DNA from: Clostridium sp. chh4-2
Lineage (GTDB): Bacteria; Bacillota; Clostridia; Lachnospirales; Lachnospiraceae
Direction of reading: 5' to 3'
Length of the DNA: 45,883 nt
NCBI RefSeq assembly: GCF_002899675.1
Contig: NZ_PKUU01000036.1
Span: forward strand, 1 to 45,883
Numbering within the stretch: position 1 is the stretch's first letter; every line of letters begins with the position of its first letter. Made by a program: the position numbers and the translations under genes. Below, piece by piece: positions 1 to 7,953 of this stretch. Below the pieces are notes generated by a model. It was not told where the DNA came from. It was given only the letters and a program-made list of their open reading frames with translations, and ran no database searches.

Positions 1-188
1 CAGTATTTGAGGCGCCCTTGAACGATGAAGTCATAAAGAGTTCATCGTGAATGGCGCCGCGCTGCCTTTTTCCGCTCTTGGCGGCCTAGTATCACTTAGG
101 GTCGTAACCCGAATCCCCTGCCTTTCTCTAGTTCCGCCGCCCGCCCAGGTTTCCCCTTCTTTCCGGCGTACCTTAGCCAGTTAAATAA
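1..188 (-). repeat. Long hairpin repeat, copy A (cut by window edge)
   Basis: Read on the minus strand this begins about 15 nt after the leuS stop and runs TTTAACTGGCTAAGGTACG, then CCGGAAAGAAGGGGAAACC, a GGGCGGGCGG block, GGGATTCGGG, CCCTAAGTGATACTAGG and GGAAAAAGGCAG, then an inner hairpin. It matches copies B, C and D in the same order of blocks. The inner hairpin is ACGATGAA / TTCATCGT around a loop ending TTATGAC. This stem differs from the other copies by three compensating base-pair changes. The second outer arm lies beyond the window. Family identity is clear from the sequence; function is unknown. Confidence 0.85.
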
Positions 189-203
189 AGATTTGCAACT
201 TAT

Positions 204-2615
204 TTATTTTGCAACGATGTTTACGATTTTGCCTGGGACATAGATTTCTTTTAGGATGGTTCCGGAAAGTTTGTCTCCCAGTGCTGTTTTACCGGCGGCG
301 ATGGCATCTTCTTTCGATGCGTCAGCTGGTATGTTGACAACGGCTCTTGTCTTTCCGTTGACCTGGACTGCGATTTCGATCTCGTCGTCTTTCATGGCTT
401 CTTCGTCGCATTCCGGCCACTGTGCGTGGAATACGGTGTCGGTTCCGCCTAACTGCTGCCATAATTCCTCACCGATATGAGGGGCAAACGGAGCCAGAAG
501 AATTACGAATGTCTTTAATGTTTCTATATCAATACCGCCTGTTTTCTTAGACAGTTCGATCAATTTGTTGTTGTACTCCATGAAACCGGAAATGACTGTG
601 TTCAGATTAAACTGGTTAAATCTCTGTTCGATATCGAATACCAGTTTATGACGGAGTTTCACCATCTCTTTTGTTTCAGCCACATTTTTATCTTTGCTGT
701 CTGTTACGAGATTCCAGAAACGGTTCAGGAATCTGGCAACGCCTTCGATTCCTCTGTCATCCCATTCAGCATCCAATTCCGGCGGTCCTACGAATAATTC
801 ATACATTCTGAGCGCATCACAGCCATAGTCTCTTACTAAATCGTCCGGTGATACCACATTGCCTTTTGATTTACTCATCTTGATGCCGTTTTTGCCGTTG
901 ATCATACCCTGATTGAACAGTTTTTTGAACGGTTCATCAAAATCAATCGCTCCGATATCATGAAGGAATTTGGTATAGAATCTGGAGTAGAGCAAATGAA
1001 GAACTGCATGTTCTACGCCGCCGATATACATATCCACAGGAAGATATTTGTCCGCTTTCTCTTTGGATACCAGTTCTTTGTCATTGTGGTTGTCCACATA
1101 ACGGAGGAAGTACCAGGATGAACCTGCCCACTGTGGCATGGTGTTGGTCTCTCTCTTTGCCGGTGCGCCGCACTGAGGACAGGTTGTGTTCACCCATTCG
1201 TCAATGCCCGCAAGAGGTGATTCTCCGGTTCCTGTCGGCTGGTAGCTCTCCACTTCAGGAAGTCTTAATGGAAGCTGGTCTTCCGGAACCGCTACATTGC
1301 CGCAGTGAGGGCAATGGATGATCGGAATCGGCTCGCCCCAATAACGCTGCCTGGAGAATACCCAGTCACGGAGTTTATAGTTTACAGTCTTCTTGCCGAG
1401 ACCCCGCGCTTCGATCATGGCAGGAGCCTCTTTTTTCAGAACTGCGGATTCCATGCCGTTCCACTCTCCGGAATTGATCATGATGCCGCTTGCTTCTGTG
1501 TAAGCTTCTGTCATATTTTCGATTTCTTTGCCGTCTTTGGCGATAACCTGGATGATCGGAATGTTGAATTTTGTTGCGAATTCAAAGTCACGGTCATCGT
1601 GAGCCGGAACGCACATGATTGCTCCGGTACCATAATCAGCCAGTACATAATCGGAAAGCCAGATCGGAACTTTAGCTCCGTTTAATGGATTGATCGCATA
1701 GCTTCCTGTAAATACGCCTGTTTTTTCTTTGTCCTGAAGACGGTCTACATTGGACTTCATGGACGCATCGTAGATATACTGATCCACTGCTGCTTTGTTC
1801 TCCGGTGTCGCAAGGCCGGCCGCCAAAGCATGCTCAGGAGCCAGAACCATGAAAGTCGCACCATATAAGGTGTCCGGTCTTGTGGTGTAAACGGTGATCT
1901 TCTCATCTTTTCCATCCACTTTAAAATCAACTTCCGCGCCATAGGATTTACCGATCCAGTCGGACTGCATCTTCTTTACTTTTTCCGGCCAGTCCAGTTT
2001 ATCCAAATCGTTGAGCAGACGTTCCGCATAAGCGGTGATCTTTAACATCCACTGTCTCAAGTTCTTCTTGGTAACCGTTGCGCCGCAGCGTTCGCAGCAT
2101 CCGTTTACCACCTCTTCATTGGCCAGTCCTGTTTTACAGGAAGGACACCAGTTGATCGGGAATTCCTTCTCATATGCAAGACCTTCTTTGAACATTTTTA
2201 CAAATATCCACTGGGTCCATTTGTAAAATTCAGGATCAGTTGTATTCACTTCCATATCCCAGTCATAAACGGCTGCGATTTCATTAATCTGTTTCTTAAT
2301 ATTGGCCACATTCTCAGCAGTTGACTTCGCAGGGTGAACGCCCATCTTGATCGCATAGTTTTCTGCCGGGAGGCCGAATGCATCCCATCCCATCGGATGA
2401 ATTACATAATGGCCTTTTAAAATCTGATAACGGCTCCATACATCAGAGATTACATATCCTCTCCAATGTCCTACATGAAGTCCGCTTCCTGACGGATATG
2501 GAAACATATCCAGACAATAGTATTTCGGCTTCTTGCCGTCATTTACATTAATCGGGTGTTTTTCCCAATTCTCACGCCACTTTTTTTCAATCGCACTATG
2601 ATTATAAGCTGCCAT
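204..2615 (-). CDS. leuS: Leucine--tRNA ligase
   Basis: Charges tRNA-Leu with leucine in the cytoplasm. The 803-residue product has normal length for a bacterial LeuRS. The class I HIGH motif appears as HVGH at residues 47-50 inside PYPSGSGLHVGH, and KMSKS lies near residue 578 within GIKMSKSKGNVV. A zinc-ribbon-like CPSCKTG...CERCG segment follows near residue 160. The CP1 editing-domain signature TTRPDTLYGATF and the GTGAIMCVPAHDDRDFEFA block are both present. Start is ATG with AAGGAGG 7 nt upstream. It is preceded by a leucine-specific T-box leader and promoter, so it is expected to be induced when tRNA-Leu is uncharged. A long hairpin repeat follows the stop codon directly. Confidence 0.98.
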   Translation of the reverse strand: MAAYNHSAIEKKWRENWEKHPINVNDGKKPKYYCLDMFPYPSGSGLHVGHWRGYVISDVWSRYQILKGHYVIHPMGWDAFGLPAENYAIKMGVHPAKSTAENVANIKKQINEIAAVYDWDMEVNTTDPEFYKWTQWIFVKMFKEGLAYEKEFPINWCPSCKTGLANEEVVNGCCERCGATVTKKNLRQWMLKITAYAERLLNDLDKLDWPEKVKKMQSDWIGKSYGAEVDFKVDGKDEKITVYTTRPDTLYGATFMVLAPEHALAAGLATPENKAAVDQYIYDASMKSNVDRLQDKEKTGVFTGSYAINPLNGAKVPIWLSDYVLADYGTGAIMCVPAHDDRDFEFATKFNIPIIQVIAKDGKEIENMTEAYTEASGIMINSGEWNGMESAVLKKEAPAMIEARGLGKKTVNYKLRDWVFSRQRYWGEPIPIIHCPHCGNVAVPEDQLPLRLPEVESYQPTGTGESPLAGIDEWVNTTCPQCGAPAKRETNTMPQWAGSSWYFLRYVDNHNDKELVSKEKADKYLPVDMYIGGVEHAVLHLLYSRFYTKFLHDIGAIDFDEPFKKLFNQGMINGKNGIKMSKSKGNVVSPDDLVRDYGCDALRMYELFVGPPELDAEWDDRGIEGVARFLNRFWNLVTDSKDKNVAETKEMVKLRHKLVFDIEQRFNQFNLNTVISGFMEYNNKLIELSKKTGGIDIETLKTFVILLAPFAPHIGEELWQQLGGTDTVFHAQWPECDEEAMKDDEIEIAVQVNGKTRAVVNIPADASKEDAIAAGKTALGDKLSGTILKEIYVPGKIVNIVAK

Positions 2616-2631
2616 GATTTCCTCCTTAATT

Positions 2632-2912
2632 AAAATAAAAAAGCCCCGACATCTCTATATGCAAGAGACGCAGGACAAACTTGCGCGGTACCACTCTGCT
2701 TTATGCTTCCTAAAAAGCATACACTTATCGGATACTTCCATATCCATCCGCTGTAACGGCCGGCTTCCGTCTTTACCTACACAAAGGCTTATGCCTTCTT
2801 CAGCAAGCTACTCCAAGGCGAGTTCAGCTGACATCCATAACCGTCTTGCACCAACCGGCGGCTCTCTGTCTATCTCTGGCAGCTTACTATTCCTCATCAC
2901 TGTATTTACGCT
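2632..2912 (-). promoter_or_regulatory. T-box leader, leucine (CUC specifier)
   Basis: The minus-strand leader of leuS contains the T-box core AGAGTGGTACCGCG (2683-2697 region). Stem I includes a GAACTC block in which CTC (2820-2822) sits where the specifier codon is expected, matching leucine. An imperfect G+C-rich hairpin at about 2641-2675 followed by a T-rich run (complement of 2631-2642) would be the terminator that uncharged tRNA-Leu prevents. The specifier choice agrees with the downstream gene. The exact stem boundaries were not folded computationally. Confidence 0.92.
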
Positions 2913-2919
2913 ATATGAT

Positions 2920-2948
2920 AATGTATCACACTTAAAAATTTGTGTCAA
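2920..2948 (-). promoter_or_regulatory. Sigma-A-type promoter for the leuS T-box
   Basis: On the minus strand TTGACA (2943-2948) and TACATT (2920-2925) are separated by 17 bp. The inferred transcript starts a few bases downstream, just before T-box stem I. Confidence 0.7.
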
Positions 2949-3062
2949 TAATTTTATTGTCATTTCCATCCATTTCGCTATAATGAAAGGAGCACTTATC
3001 ATTGAACGGCCAAAAGAAACTTTTTGACAGACATTAGCCGCTTAATGAAACAGGAGGTATCT

Positions 3063-3818
3063 ATGGAACAATTATTAAGAAAAACAGCGTGGACCATGAA
3101 TACGCCGGGGCTTTTCTCCCCATTTCACCTGATTACGGCAATTTCAGGTATTCTCCTCGCATTTTTTGCGGCAAAAAAATTAAAGCACTGTTCAGAGTCC
3201 GTATTTTTCCGGATACTGGTTGGCTGCGGTATCATCTTGGGCGCCAGTGAACTCTACAAACAATGCTTTTTATATTATGTGGTTAACGGCCGAAGATATG
3301 ACTGGTGGTATTTTCCATTCCAGCTCTGCAGCATTCCCATGTACTTCTGCCTCTTACTGCCATTTCTGCGGACGGTGAAGCTGCGCAGGGTCTTTCTCAC
3401 CTTTATGCAGGATTTCAATCTGTTAGGCGGAACCATGGCTCTGGCTTATCCGGAAGGTTTTCTCCATCCTTACTGGACGCTCACCATGCATGGCTTTCTG
3501 TGGCACAGCATGCTGGTCTTTATCGGACTGCTCATCGGATTTTCCGGCCAGGCGGACAGCAGCACGAAAGGGTATTTAAAAACCATTCCTCTGTTCGGAA
3601 TCTGCTGTCTGGCGGCATCCGCCATCAATATCTGCACGCCGGTAAAGGGAGAAGCGGATATGTTCTACATCTCCCCTTACTATCCGTCATCACAGATCGT
3701 CTTTCATCAAATTGCCGGACATTTTGGCATAATGGCCGGAAACCTTGCATATCTGCTGGCCATCTGCCTTGGCGGATATCTGGTGCATCTGATCTTCCGC
3801 CATTTCACAAAAAATTAG
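3063..3818 (+). CDS. YwaF-like (TIGR02206-type) integral membrane protein
   Basis: A 251-residue multi-pass membrane protein with about six hydrophobic segments. Length, the W/F/H-rich character and motifs such as RRYDWWYFPFQLCSIPMY and LYKQCFLY fit the YwaF/TIGR02206 family, whose function is not established. I chose the ATG at 3063 because AGGAGG lies 6 nt before it; an in-frame upstream ATG at 3024 has no ribosome site. The gene diverges from leuS and is convergent with the flavodiiron gene, whose stop codon overlaps this one by a few bases. No clue to substrate is visible. Confidence 0.75.
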   Translation: MEQLLRKTAWTMNTPGLFSPFHLITAISGILLAFFAAKKLKHCSESVFFRILVGCGIILGASELYKQCFLYYVVNGRRYDWWYFPFQLCSIPMYFCLLLPFLRTVKLRRVFLTFMQDFNLLGGTMALAYPEGFLHPYWTLTMHGFLWHSMLVFIGLLIGFSGQADSSTKGYLKTIPLFGICCLAASAINICTPVKGEADMFYISPYYPSSQIVFHQIAGHFGIMAGNLAYLLAICLGGYLVHLIFRHFTKN

Positions 3819-4981
3819 TCAATTTGTTTTACCAGTTCAGATAATTCTTTCAGCTGGTCATTATGCGGAATATACTGTACGCGGTACGCATCCATGCAGA
3901 TCTCGAATCCGCAGGCTTTTAACTCCTCTTCCACCTGTTTGATGCTCTGTCCACCCCAGCCATAAGAGCCGAAAGCAAATGCTTTCCTGTGCTTTGGCGA
4001 CAGACCTTTCAGGTAGCAGAGAAATGCCGCAACAGTTGGAAGCATCTGATTGTTCAGAGTCGGTGATCCTACGGCCAGATATTTCGTTGTCAGCAATTCC
4101 GGAATAATATCGGAAATATGGTTTTCTTTCAGGTCATAAAGCTTTGCAGGAATGCCCCGCTCGATAAAGGATTCCACAATCGTTTTCGCCATGGCTTCTG
4201 TGGAATGCCACATGCTGTCAAATACCACAATTGCGCCGGTTTCAGGTTCATTGGCACTCCATAACTGGTAAGCGTCCAGAATCTCTTTTATATTCTTTTT
4301 CCAGATCACGCCGTGGCTTGGAGCAATCATTTTAAGCTGAAGGCCGTGCACAATTGACCATGCGGTCTGCGCCTGTTTTCCATAGCACATGATGATATTT
4401 CCATAATATTTCTTAGCTTCCTGCATGATTACGCTCAGATCGCTTTCTTCATCAAACCGTTCCGGGGATGCATAGTGCTGTCCGAATGCGTCATTGGAAA
4501 ACAGAATCTGTTCCTCCGGACAATAAGTAACCATGTTATCCGGCCAGTGAAGCATAGGCGTCATAACAAAGGATAACGATCTCTTACCGAGGCTTATGCT
4601 GTCTCCGCCCTTTACCGCAATGTATGGATAATCTCCATAATGAGCAGTCAGGCCTTTCACGCCGCTTGGGGCGCAGGTGATGATCTGCGCATTGGGGCAT
4701 GCTTCCATCACTACCGGAATAGCTCCGGAGTGGTCCATCTCCACATGATTTGCTACAATATAGTCGATCTTTGCCGGATCAATCACGCTGGAAACCCGTT
4801 CCAAAAGTTCTTTCGCAAATGGTCCCTTAACCGTATCAATCAGCGTAACCTTTTCATCAATAATCAAATATGCGTTATATGTTGCGCCTCTGTTGGTGGT
4901 ATAGCCGTGAAAGCTCCTTACCGACCAGTCAATCGCACCTACCCAGTAAATTCCCTCTGCAATCTCTTTTGCTTTCATCAT
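3815..4981 (-). CDS. A-type flavodiiron protein (FprA family)
   Basis: A two-domain enzyme that reduces O2 to water and/or NO to N2O in anaerobes using reduced rubredoxin or a flavoprotein. Residues 1-245 form a metallo-beta-lactamase-like diiron domain with the H79-x-E81-x-D83-H84 motif, a later LHWPDNM histidine, a DAFGQHYA block and SHGV near residue 225. A flavodoxin domain begins near residue 254 with VVFDSMWHSTEAMAKT. The 388-residue length is normal. GGAGG precedes a double ATG (4981 and 4978), so either codon may start it. It faces away from a Crp/Fnr-type regulator, which may control it. No rubredoxin domain is fused. Confidence 0.93.
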   Translation of the reverse strand: MMKAKEIAEGIYWVGAIDWSVRSFHGYTTNRGATYNAYLIIDEKVTLIDTVKGPFAKELLERVSSVIDPAKIDYIVANHVEMDHSGAIPVVMEACPNAQIITCAPSGVKGLTAHYGDYPYIAVKGGDSISLGKRSLSFVMTPMLHWPDNMVTYCPEEQILFSNDAFGQHYASPERFDEESDLSVIMQEAKKYYGNIIMCYGKQAQTAWSIVHGLQLKMIAPSHGVIWKKNIKEILDAYQLWSANEPETGAIVVFDSMWHSTEAMAKTIVESFIERGIPAKLYDLKENHISDIIPELLTTKYLAVGSPTLNNQMLPTVAAFLCYLKGLSPKHRKAFAFGSYGWGGQSIKQVEEELKACGFEICMDAYRVQYIPHNDQLKELSELVKQID

Positions 4982-5190
4982 TTTTCCTCCATCTCTATTG
5001 CTCTGTCAGCAATTCATTATCATTTGTTTGCCGTTGTTCAGCCCGCTCACAATTACAAGCAAAAATCCATGCTAAACCGTATGCAGCAATGGGATTTTAC
5101 CTGCTTTTCCACGCTTTATTACGGTCAGCACAGTAAACGAGCAGACCTGCTGAACAATACGTTCATTTTCACTCTTTTTATATTATGTCT

Positions 5191-5207
5191 TTATTATGCC
5201 ATAATAA
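5191..5207. promoter_or_regulatory. 17-bp palindrome between fprA and Crp/Fnr gene
   Basis: TTATTATG-C-CATAATAA is a perfect inverted repeat with 8-bp arms, located in the 314-bp divergent intergenic region about 25 bp upstream of the -35 box of the Crp/Fnr gene. It is a plausible operator for that regulator or another dimeric protein. It is not a canonical FNR box (TTGAT-N4-ATCAA), so the assignment is an inference. Confidence 0.45.
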
Positions 5208-5232
5208 TACCAATTTTACCTGTTCTCGTCTG

Positions 5233-5261
5233 TTGCAAATGCACCATTTTTGTGCTAAAAT
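5233..5261 (+). promoter_or_regulatory. Promoter of the Crp/Fnr-type regulator
   Basis: TTGCAA (5233-5238) and TAAAAT (5256-5261) are separated by 17 bp. The -10 box is embedded in a near-palindrome centred on TAAAATTTTA with flanking TTTTGTG and ACAAAA, which could serve autoregulation. The rest of the 4982-5295 gap shows no gene. Confidence 0.55.
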
Positions 5262-5295
5262 TTTAACAAAATTACACGGTGAAAGGATACAGAAT

Positions 5296-5943
5296 ATGGA
5301 AAATTTACAGACAAATCTTTTTTTCAATATTTCCCCTGAAGAATACCGCTCGATGAAACTCTGTCTTTCTGCCAGAGAGCGTACCTTTGAAGCAGGCGAA
5401 ACCATATACACATTTGAAAAAGACTCCCAGGCGGTCGGAATCATCCAGCAGGGTTTTGCTGTCATCGTCCGTTATGAGCACAACGGGTCCAGAACCATTT
5501 TAGAACATCTGAACGAGCAGGATATCTTCGGAGCCACGCTGGCGGCCCTCAATTCCGTATACGAACACGTAAGCGTCATCTGTGAAACAAACTGTACGGT
5601 CCTGTTCATCGACTATTCCCATATCATCAGCCCATGTGCAAAAGCATGCCGCTGCCATCATCAGCTGATCCAAAATATGCTGATGATCATCTCCCAAAAA
5701 AACCTGCAGCTGAGCGAACGGGTGGAATTGCTTTCCAAACGCACCATTCGCGAAAAACTGCTTTGTTACTTTATCCAGCAGTCCTCCAGGCAGAAAGCCC
5801 ATACCTTTGATCTGCCCTTCACAATGTCGGATCTGGCTGATTATCTATCCGTAGACCGCAGTGCCATGACCAGGGAACTAAAAAAAATGAAAGACGACGG
5901 CATCATAAAAGTCAACAAAAGACGTATCTCCCTGTTCTTGTAA
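5296..5943 (+). CDS. Crp/Fnr family transcriptional regulator
   Basis: A 215-residue regulator with an N-terminal cyclic-nucleotide-binding-like beta-barrel (residues 15-110, with FEAGETIYTFEKDSQAVGII and DIFGATLA), a dimerisation helix (about 120-150) and a C-terminal winged HTH (MSDLADYLSVDRSAMTREL near 175-193). Five cysteines cluster in the middle: C96, C100, C114, C118 and C120. This spacing is unlike classical FNR, but it could hold a metal, heme or redox switch; this is inference. GAAAGGA precedes the ATG at 5296; longer upstream in-frame ORF sequence has no ribosome site. The divergent flavodiiron gene suggests a role in O2/NO stress response. Confidence 0.85.
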   Translation: MENLQTNLFFNISPEEYRSMKLCLSARERTFEAGETIYTFEKDSQAVGIIQQGFAVIVRYEHNGSRTILEHLNEQDIFGATLAALNSVYEHVSVICETNCTVLFIDYSHIISPCAKACRCHHQLIQNMLMIISQKNLQLSERVELLSKRTIREKLLCYFIQQSSRQKAHTFDLPFTMSDLADYLSVDRSAMTRELKKMKDDGIIKVNKRRISLFL

Positions 5944-5961
5944 ACATCTGTCCAGCCCGCA

Positions 5962-5999
5962 GTCTGCCGCTGAAAAAGTTTTCATTTCCGACGGCAGAC
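5962..5999. terminator. Possible hairpin between convergent genes
   Basis: GTCTGCCG (5962-5969) and CGGCAGAC (5992-5999) form an 8-bp stem with a loop of about 22 nt between the convergent Crp/Fnr and CPBP genes. There is no clean T run on either side, so terminator function is uncertain. Confidence 0.35.
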
Positions 6000-6020
6000 C
6001 ACATTTCATGTCTTACATTT

Positions 6021-6974
6021 TTATAAAAATGCTCCCACAATGCTGATGGCCAGCAGTAAAATCATACCTATATTGAAAAAAGCTGTTTGAATCCTTCGAA
6101 AACCGGAAAGAGCGATTTCTCCTTTTTCAAAAGTAATTTTCTTAAAACAGCAGATAAACAATACGATTCCCGTAATTGTCATCCCCAATGCAGCCAATTC
6201 ATATAATAAAATCAATATCGTCCCCGGCAAAGCAGCCAGCACCTGACGTTCCGTAATAATCTCTGAATTCATGATCTGGCTGATACCCGGAAATTTCATC
6301 AGGATCAGTAAAATTACACTGCTCGAATTAATCATCATATGCATGATAACCGTATATCTCAACCGGGATGTCTTGCAGTAAACATATGCCAGAATCGCTC
6401 CTAACGCAAATGCGTAAAAGAATTGGTAAAAGTTCCCATGGGCAACGCCGAATATGAGGCCGGATACCAAAACTGCCGTCCCTTCCCCATACATCCTGAT
6501 CCTGTCTATCAGCAGACGCCGGAATAAAAATTCCTCAATCGCAGGCCCGATCAGCACCACCACCACAAATACCACCCAGATATCCGTACTCATGATAATC
6601 TCCTGCAGTTTAAAATCCGCCTCAATTCCAGTAAAGTATTTCACCGCCAGCATAAAACCCTGTCCAATCAAATTACCGATTTCCATAGCCGAAATTCCAA
6701 TAATAAAGATCACCCAGAACTTCTCCGCTCCCAATTTCTGCTCCGGCCTTTTTTCCGCCGCAGGTATCTTTCCAAACAGCCATGCGGTAAGGGGCATCGC
6801 AATCAAATACATCGGCGCCACGGAAAGAAATAATGACATCCATCTCAAATTCTCCGGCAGTCTAAAATCAGTCACCCGGATCAACAAACCGATCAGCAGC
6901 TGCAGCAAAATGCTCACTCCAAAATACACAAAATAATTGAGGCCAATTCTGGAAAATCTTTTTCTGTCACTCAC
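6021..6974 (-). CDS. CPBP family intramembrane metalloprotease
   Basis: A 317-residue polytopic membrane protein of the CPBP (CAAX protease and bacteriocin-processing) family. The motifs are E147-E148-x3-R152 (AIEEFLFRR), FxxxH at F175-H179 (FGVAHGN) and a third histidine at H212 (MHMMINSS), the expected metal-binding and catalytic residues. About eight hydrophobic segments surround them. The start is GTG; GGAGG lies roughly 12 nt upstream, a long spacing, so the start is tentative. A sigma-A-type promoter is found at 7012-7040. Substrate is unknown. No bacteriocin precursor or immunity gene is evident nearby. Confidence 0.88.
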   Translation of the reverse strand: MSDRKRFSRIGLNYFVYFGVSILLQLLIGLLIRVTDFRLPENLRWMSLFLSVAPMYLIAMPLTAWLFGKIPAAEKRPEQKLGAEKFWVIFIIGISAMEIGNLIGQGFMLAVKYFTGIEADFKLQEIIMSTDIWVVFVVVVLIGPAIEEFLFRRLLIDRIRMYGEGTAVLVSGLIFGVAHGNFYQFFYAFALGAILAYVYCKTSRLRYTVIMHMMINSSSVILLILMKFPGISQIMNSEIITERQVLAALPGTILILLYELAALGMTITGIVLFICCFKKITFEKGEIALSGFRRIQTAFFNIGMILLLAISIVGAFL

Positions 6975-7011
6975 TTATACAGCATACCTCCATTCTTTTG
7001 TAATACCATAT

Positions 7012-7040
7012 ACTTTATCGACTATTCCCAGTATTGTCAA
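7012..7040 (-). promoter_or_regulatory. Promoter of the CPBP protease gene
   Basis: Minus-strand TTGACA (7035-7040) and TAAAGT (7012-7017) are separated by 17 bp, about 38 bp upstream of the GTG start. Confidence 0.6.
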
Positions 7041-7060
7041 ATAATTCTTTCTTAAAAATC

Positions 7061-7421
7061 TTTATTTAGTTTAGAAAGATACGCCGGAAAGAAGGGGAAG
7101 CCCAGGTGGGCGGGGGAAGTATGAAGATCAATGGGATTCGGGATTCGCCCCTAAGATGTACTAAGACCCGCAAGGACAAAAAGAGACAGAACCGCGCCCA
7201 TTCGCAGTGAACTCCTTATGACTTCACTGCTCAAGTGGGCGTATCGCTCAAAGAGCGCTTAGAACCTGATTCGGAATTCAGTTTCTACCTGTCTCTTTTT
7301 GTCCTCGCGGATCTAAGTACATCTAAGGGGTTCCATACGATCCCATTGATCTTCATACTTCCCCCGCCCACCTGGGTTTCCCCTTCTTTCCGGCTGTTGC
7401 TTGGCTGGCTAAGGATAAAAA
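7061..7421 (+). repeat. Long hairpin repeat, copy B (complete)
   Basis: A roughly 360-bp imperfect palindrome. The left arm (7084-7190) and right arm (7285-7393) are reverse complements over about 105 bp with few mismatches, sharing CCGGAAAGAAGGGGAA, CCCAGGTGGGCGGGGGAAGT and GGACAAAAAGAGACAG. The apex holds a branched structure. One hairpin is CGCCCA / TGGGCG enclosing GCAGTGAA / TTCACTGC. Another is AGAACCTGA / TCAGTTTCT. A small CGCTC-AAA-GAGCG hairpin is unique to this copy. There is no ORF with a credible ribosome site inside. Confidence 0.9.
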
Positions 7422-7533
7422 AGATTTGGTGGAGTAGTGAGTAAGTTTTTACATCAACCGTGAAGGCATTTCTGAAAATCCCTTGAAGATCTATGTAAAT
7501 ACGGTTCTATACAACTACCTAAGCACATCTATT

Positions 7534-7939
7534 GTTTTTAACCCGGCTAGCGAAAACCAGCCCGGAATCGGGATGTGAGGAAGGGAGAGGCGGTCTTTAC
7601 GGGAACCCGGGCGGGGGGAGAATGAAAAAAGGACAATTGGGATCGTATGGAACCCCTTTAGTGATTCTTAGACACGCAAGTACAGAAAGAGACAGGTAGA
7701 AACTGAATTCCGAATCAGTTTCTAAGCGCCCCTTGAGCAGTGAAGTCATAAGGAGTTCACTGCGAATGGGCGCTATCCTGTCTCTTTCTGTACTTGCGGG
7801 TCTTAGTATCACTTAGGGGCGAATCCCGAATCCCAAGTGGCCTTTTTTCATTCTCCCCCGCCCGGGTTCCCGTAAAGACCGCCTCTCCCTTCCTCGCATC
7901 TCGATTCCGGGCGTATCTTTCACGAATCCGTTAAATAAC
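7534..7939 (-). repeat. Long hairpin repeat, copy C (complete, inverted relative to B)
   Basis: A roughly 406-bp palindrome whose arms pair along nearly the whole element. The outer arm blocks CCCGGAATCG, GAGGCGGTCTTTACGGGAAC and GAGAATGAAAAAAGG are absent from copies A, B and D, yet occur in both arms of C. The central part (GGGATTCGGGATTCGCCCCTAAG, AAAGAGACAG, and the GCAGTGAA / TTCACTGC hairpin) matches the family. It ends about 15 nt from the EF-G stop codon. The 112-bp spacer between B and C holds no gene or motif that I can recognise. Confidence 0.9.
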
Positions 7940-7953
7940 AATTTATTTGGTGA

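Noticed and set aside
2614..3027. A plus-strand 137-codon ORF over the leuS leader
   Set aside because: It covers the T-box and promoter on the other strand and has no ribosome site.
3815..3818. Overlap of convergent YwaF and fprA stop codons
   Set aside because: Short overlaps of convergent genes are common and this carries no further signal.
4640..5266. A 208-codon ORF antisense to the flavodiiron gene
   Set aside because: It is a shadow of a conserved coding region and extends into the promoter region without homology-like features.
7061..7939. Hairpin elements as an insertion sequence
   Set aside because: No transposase ORF or clear target-site duplication is visible; a non-autonomous element remains possible but not shown.
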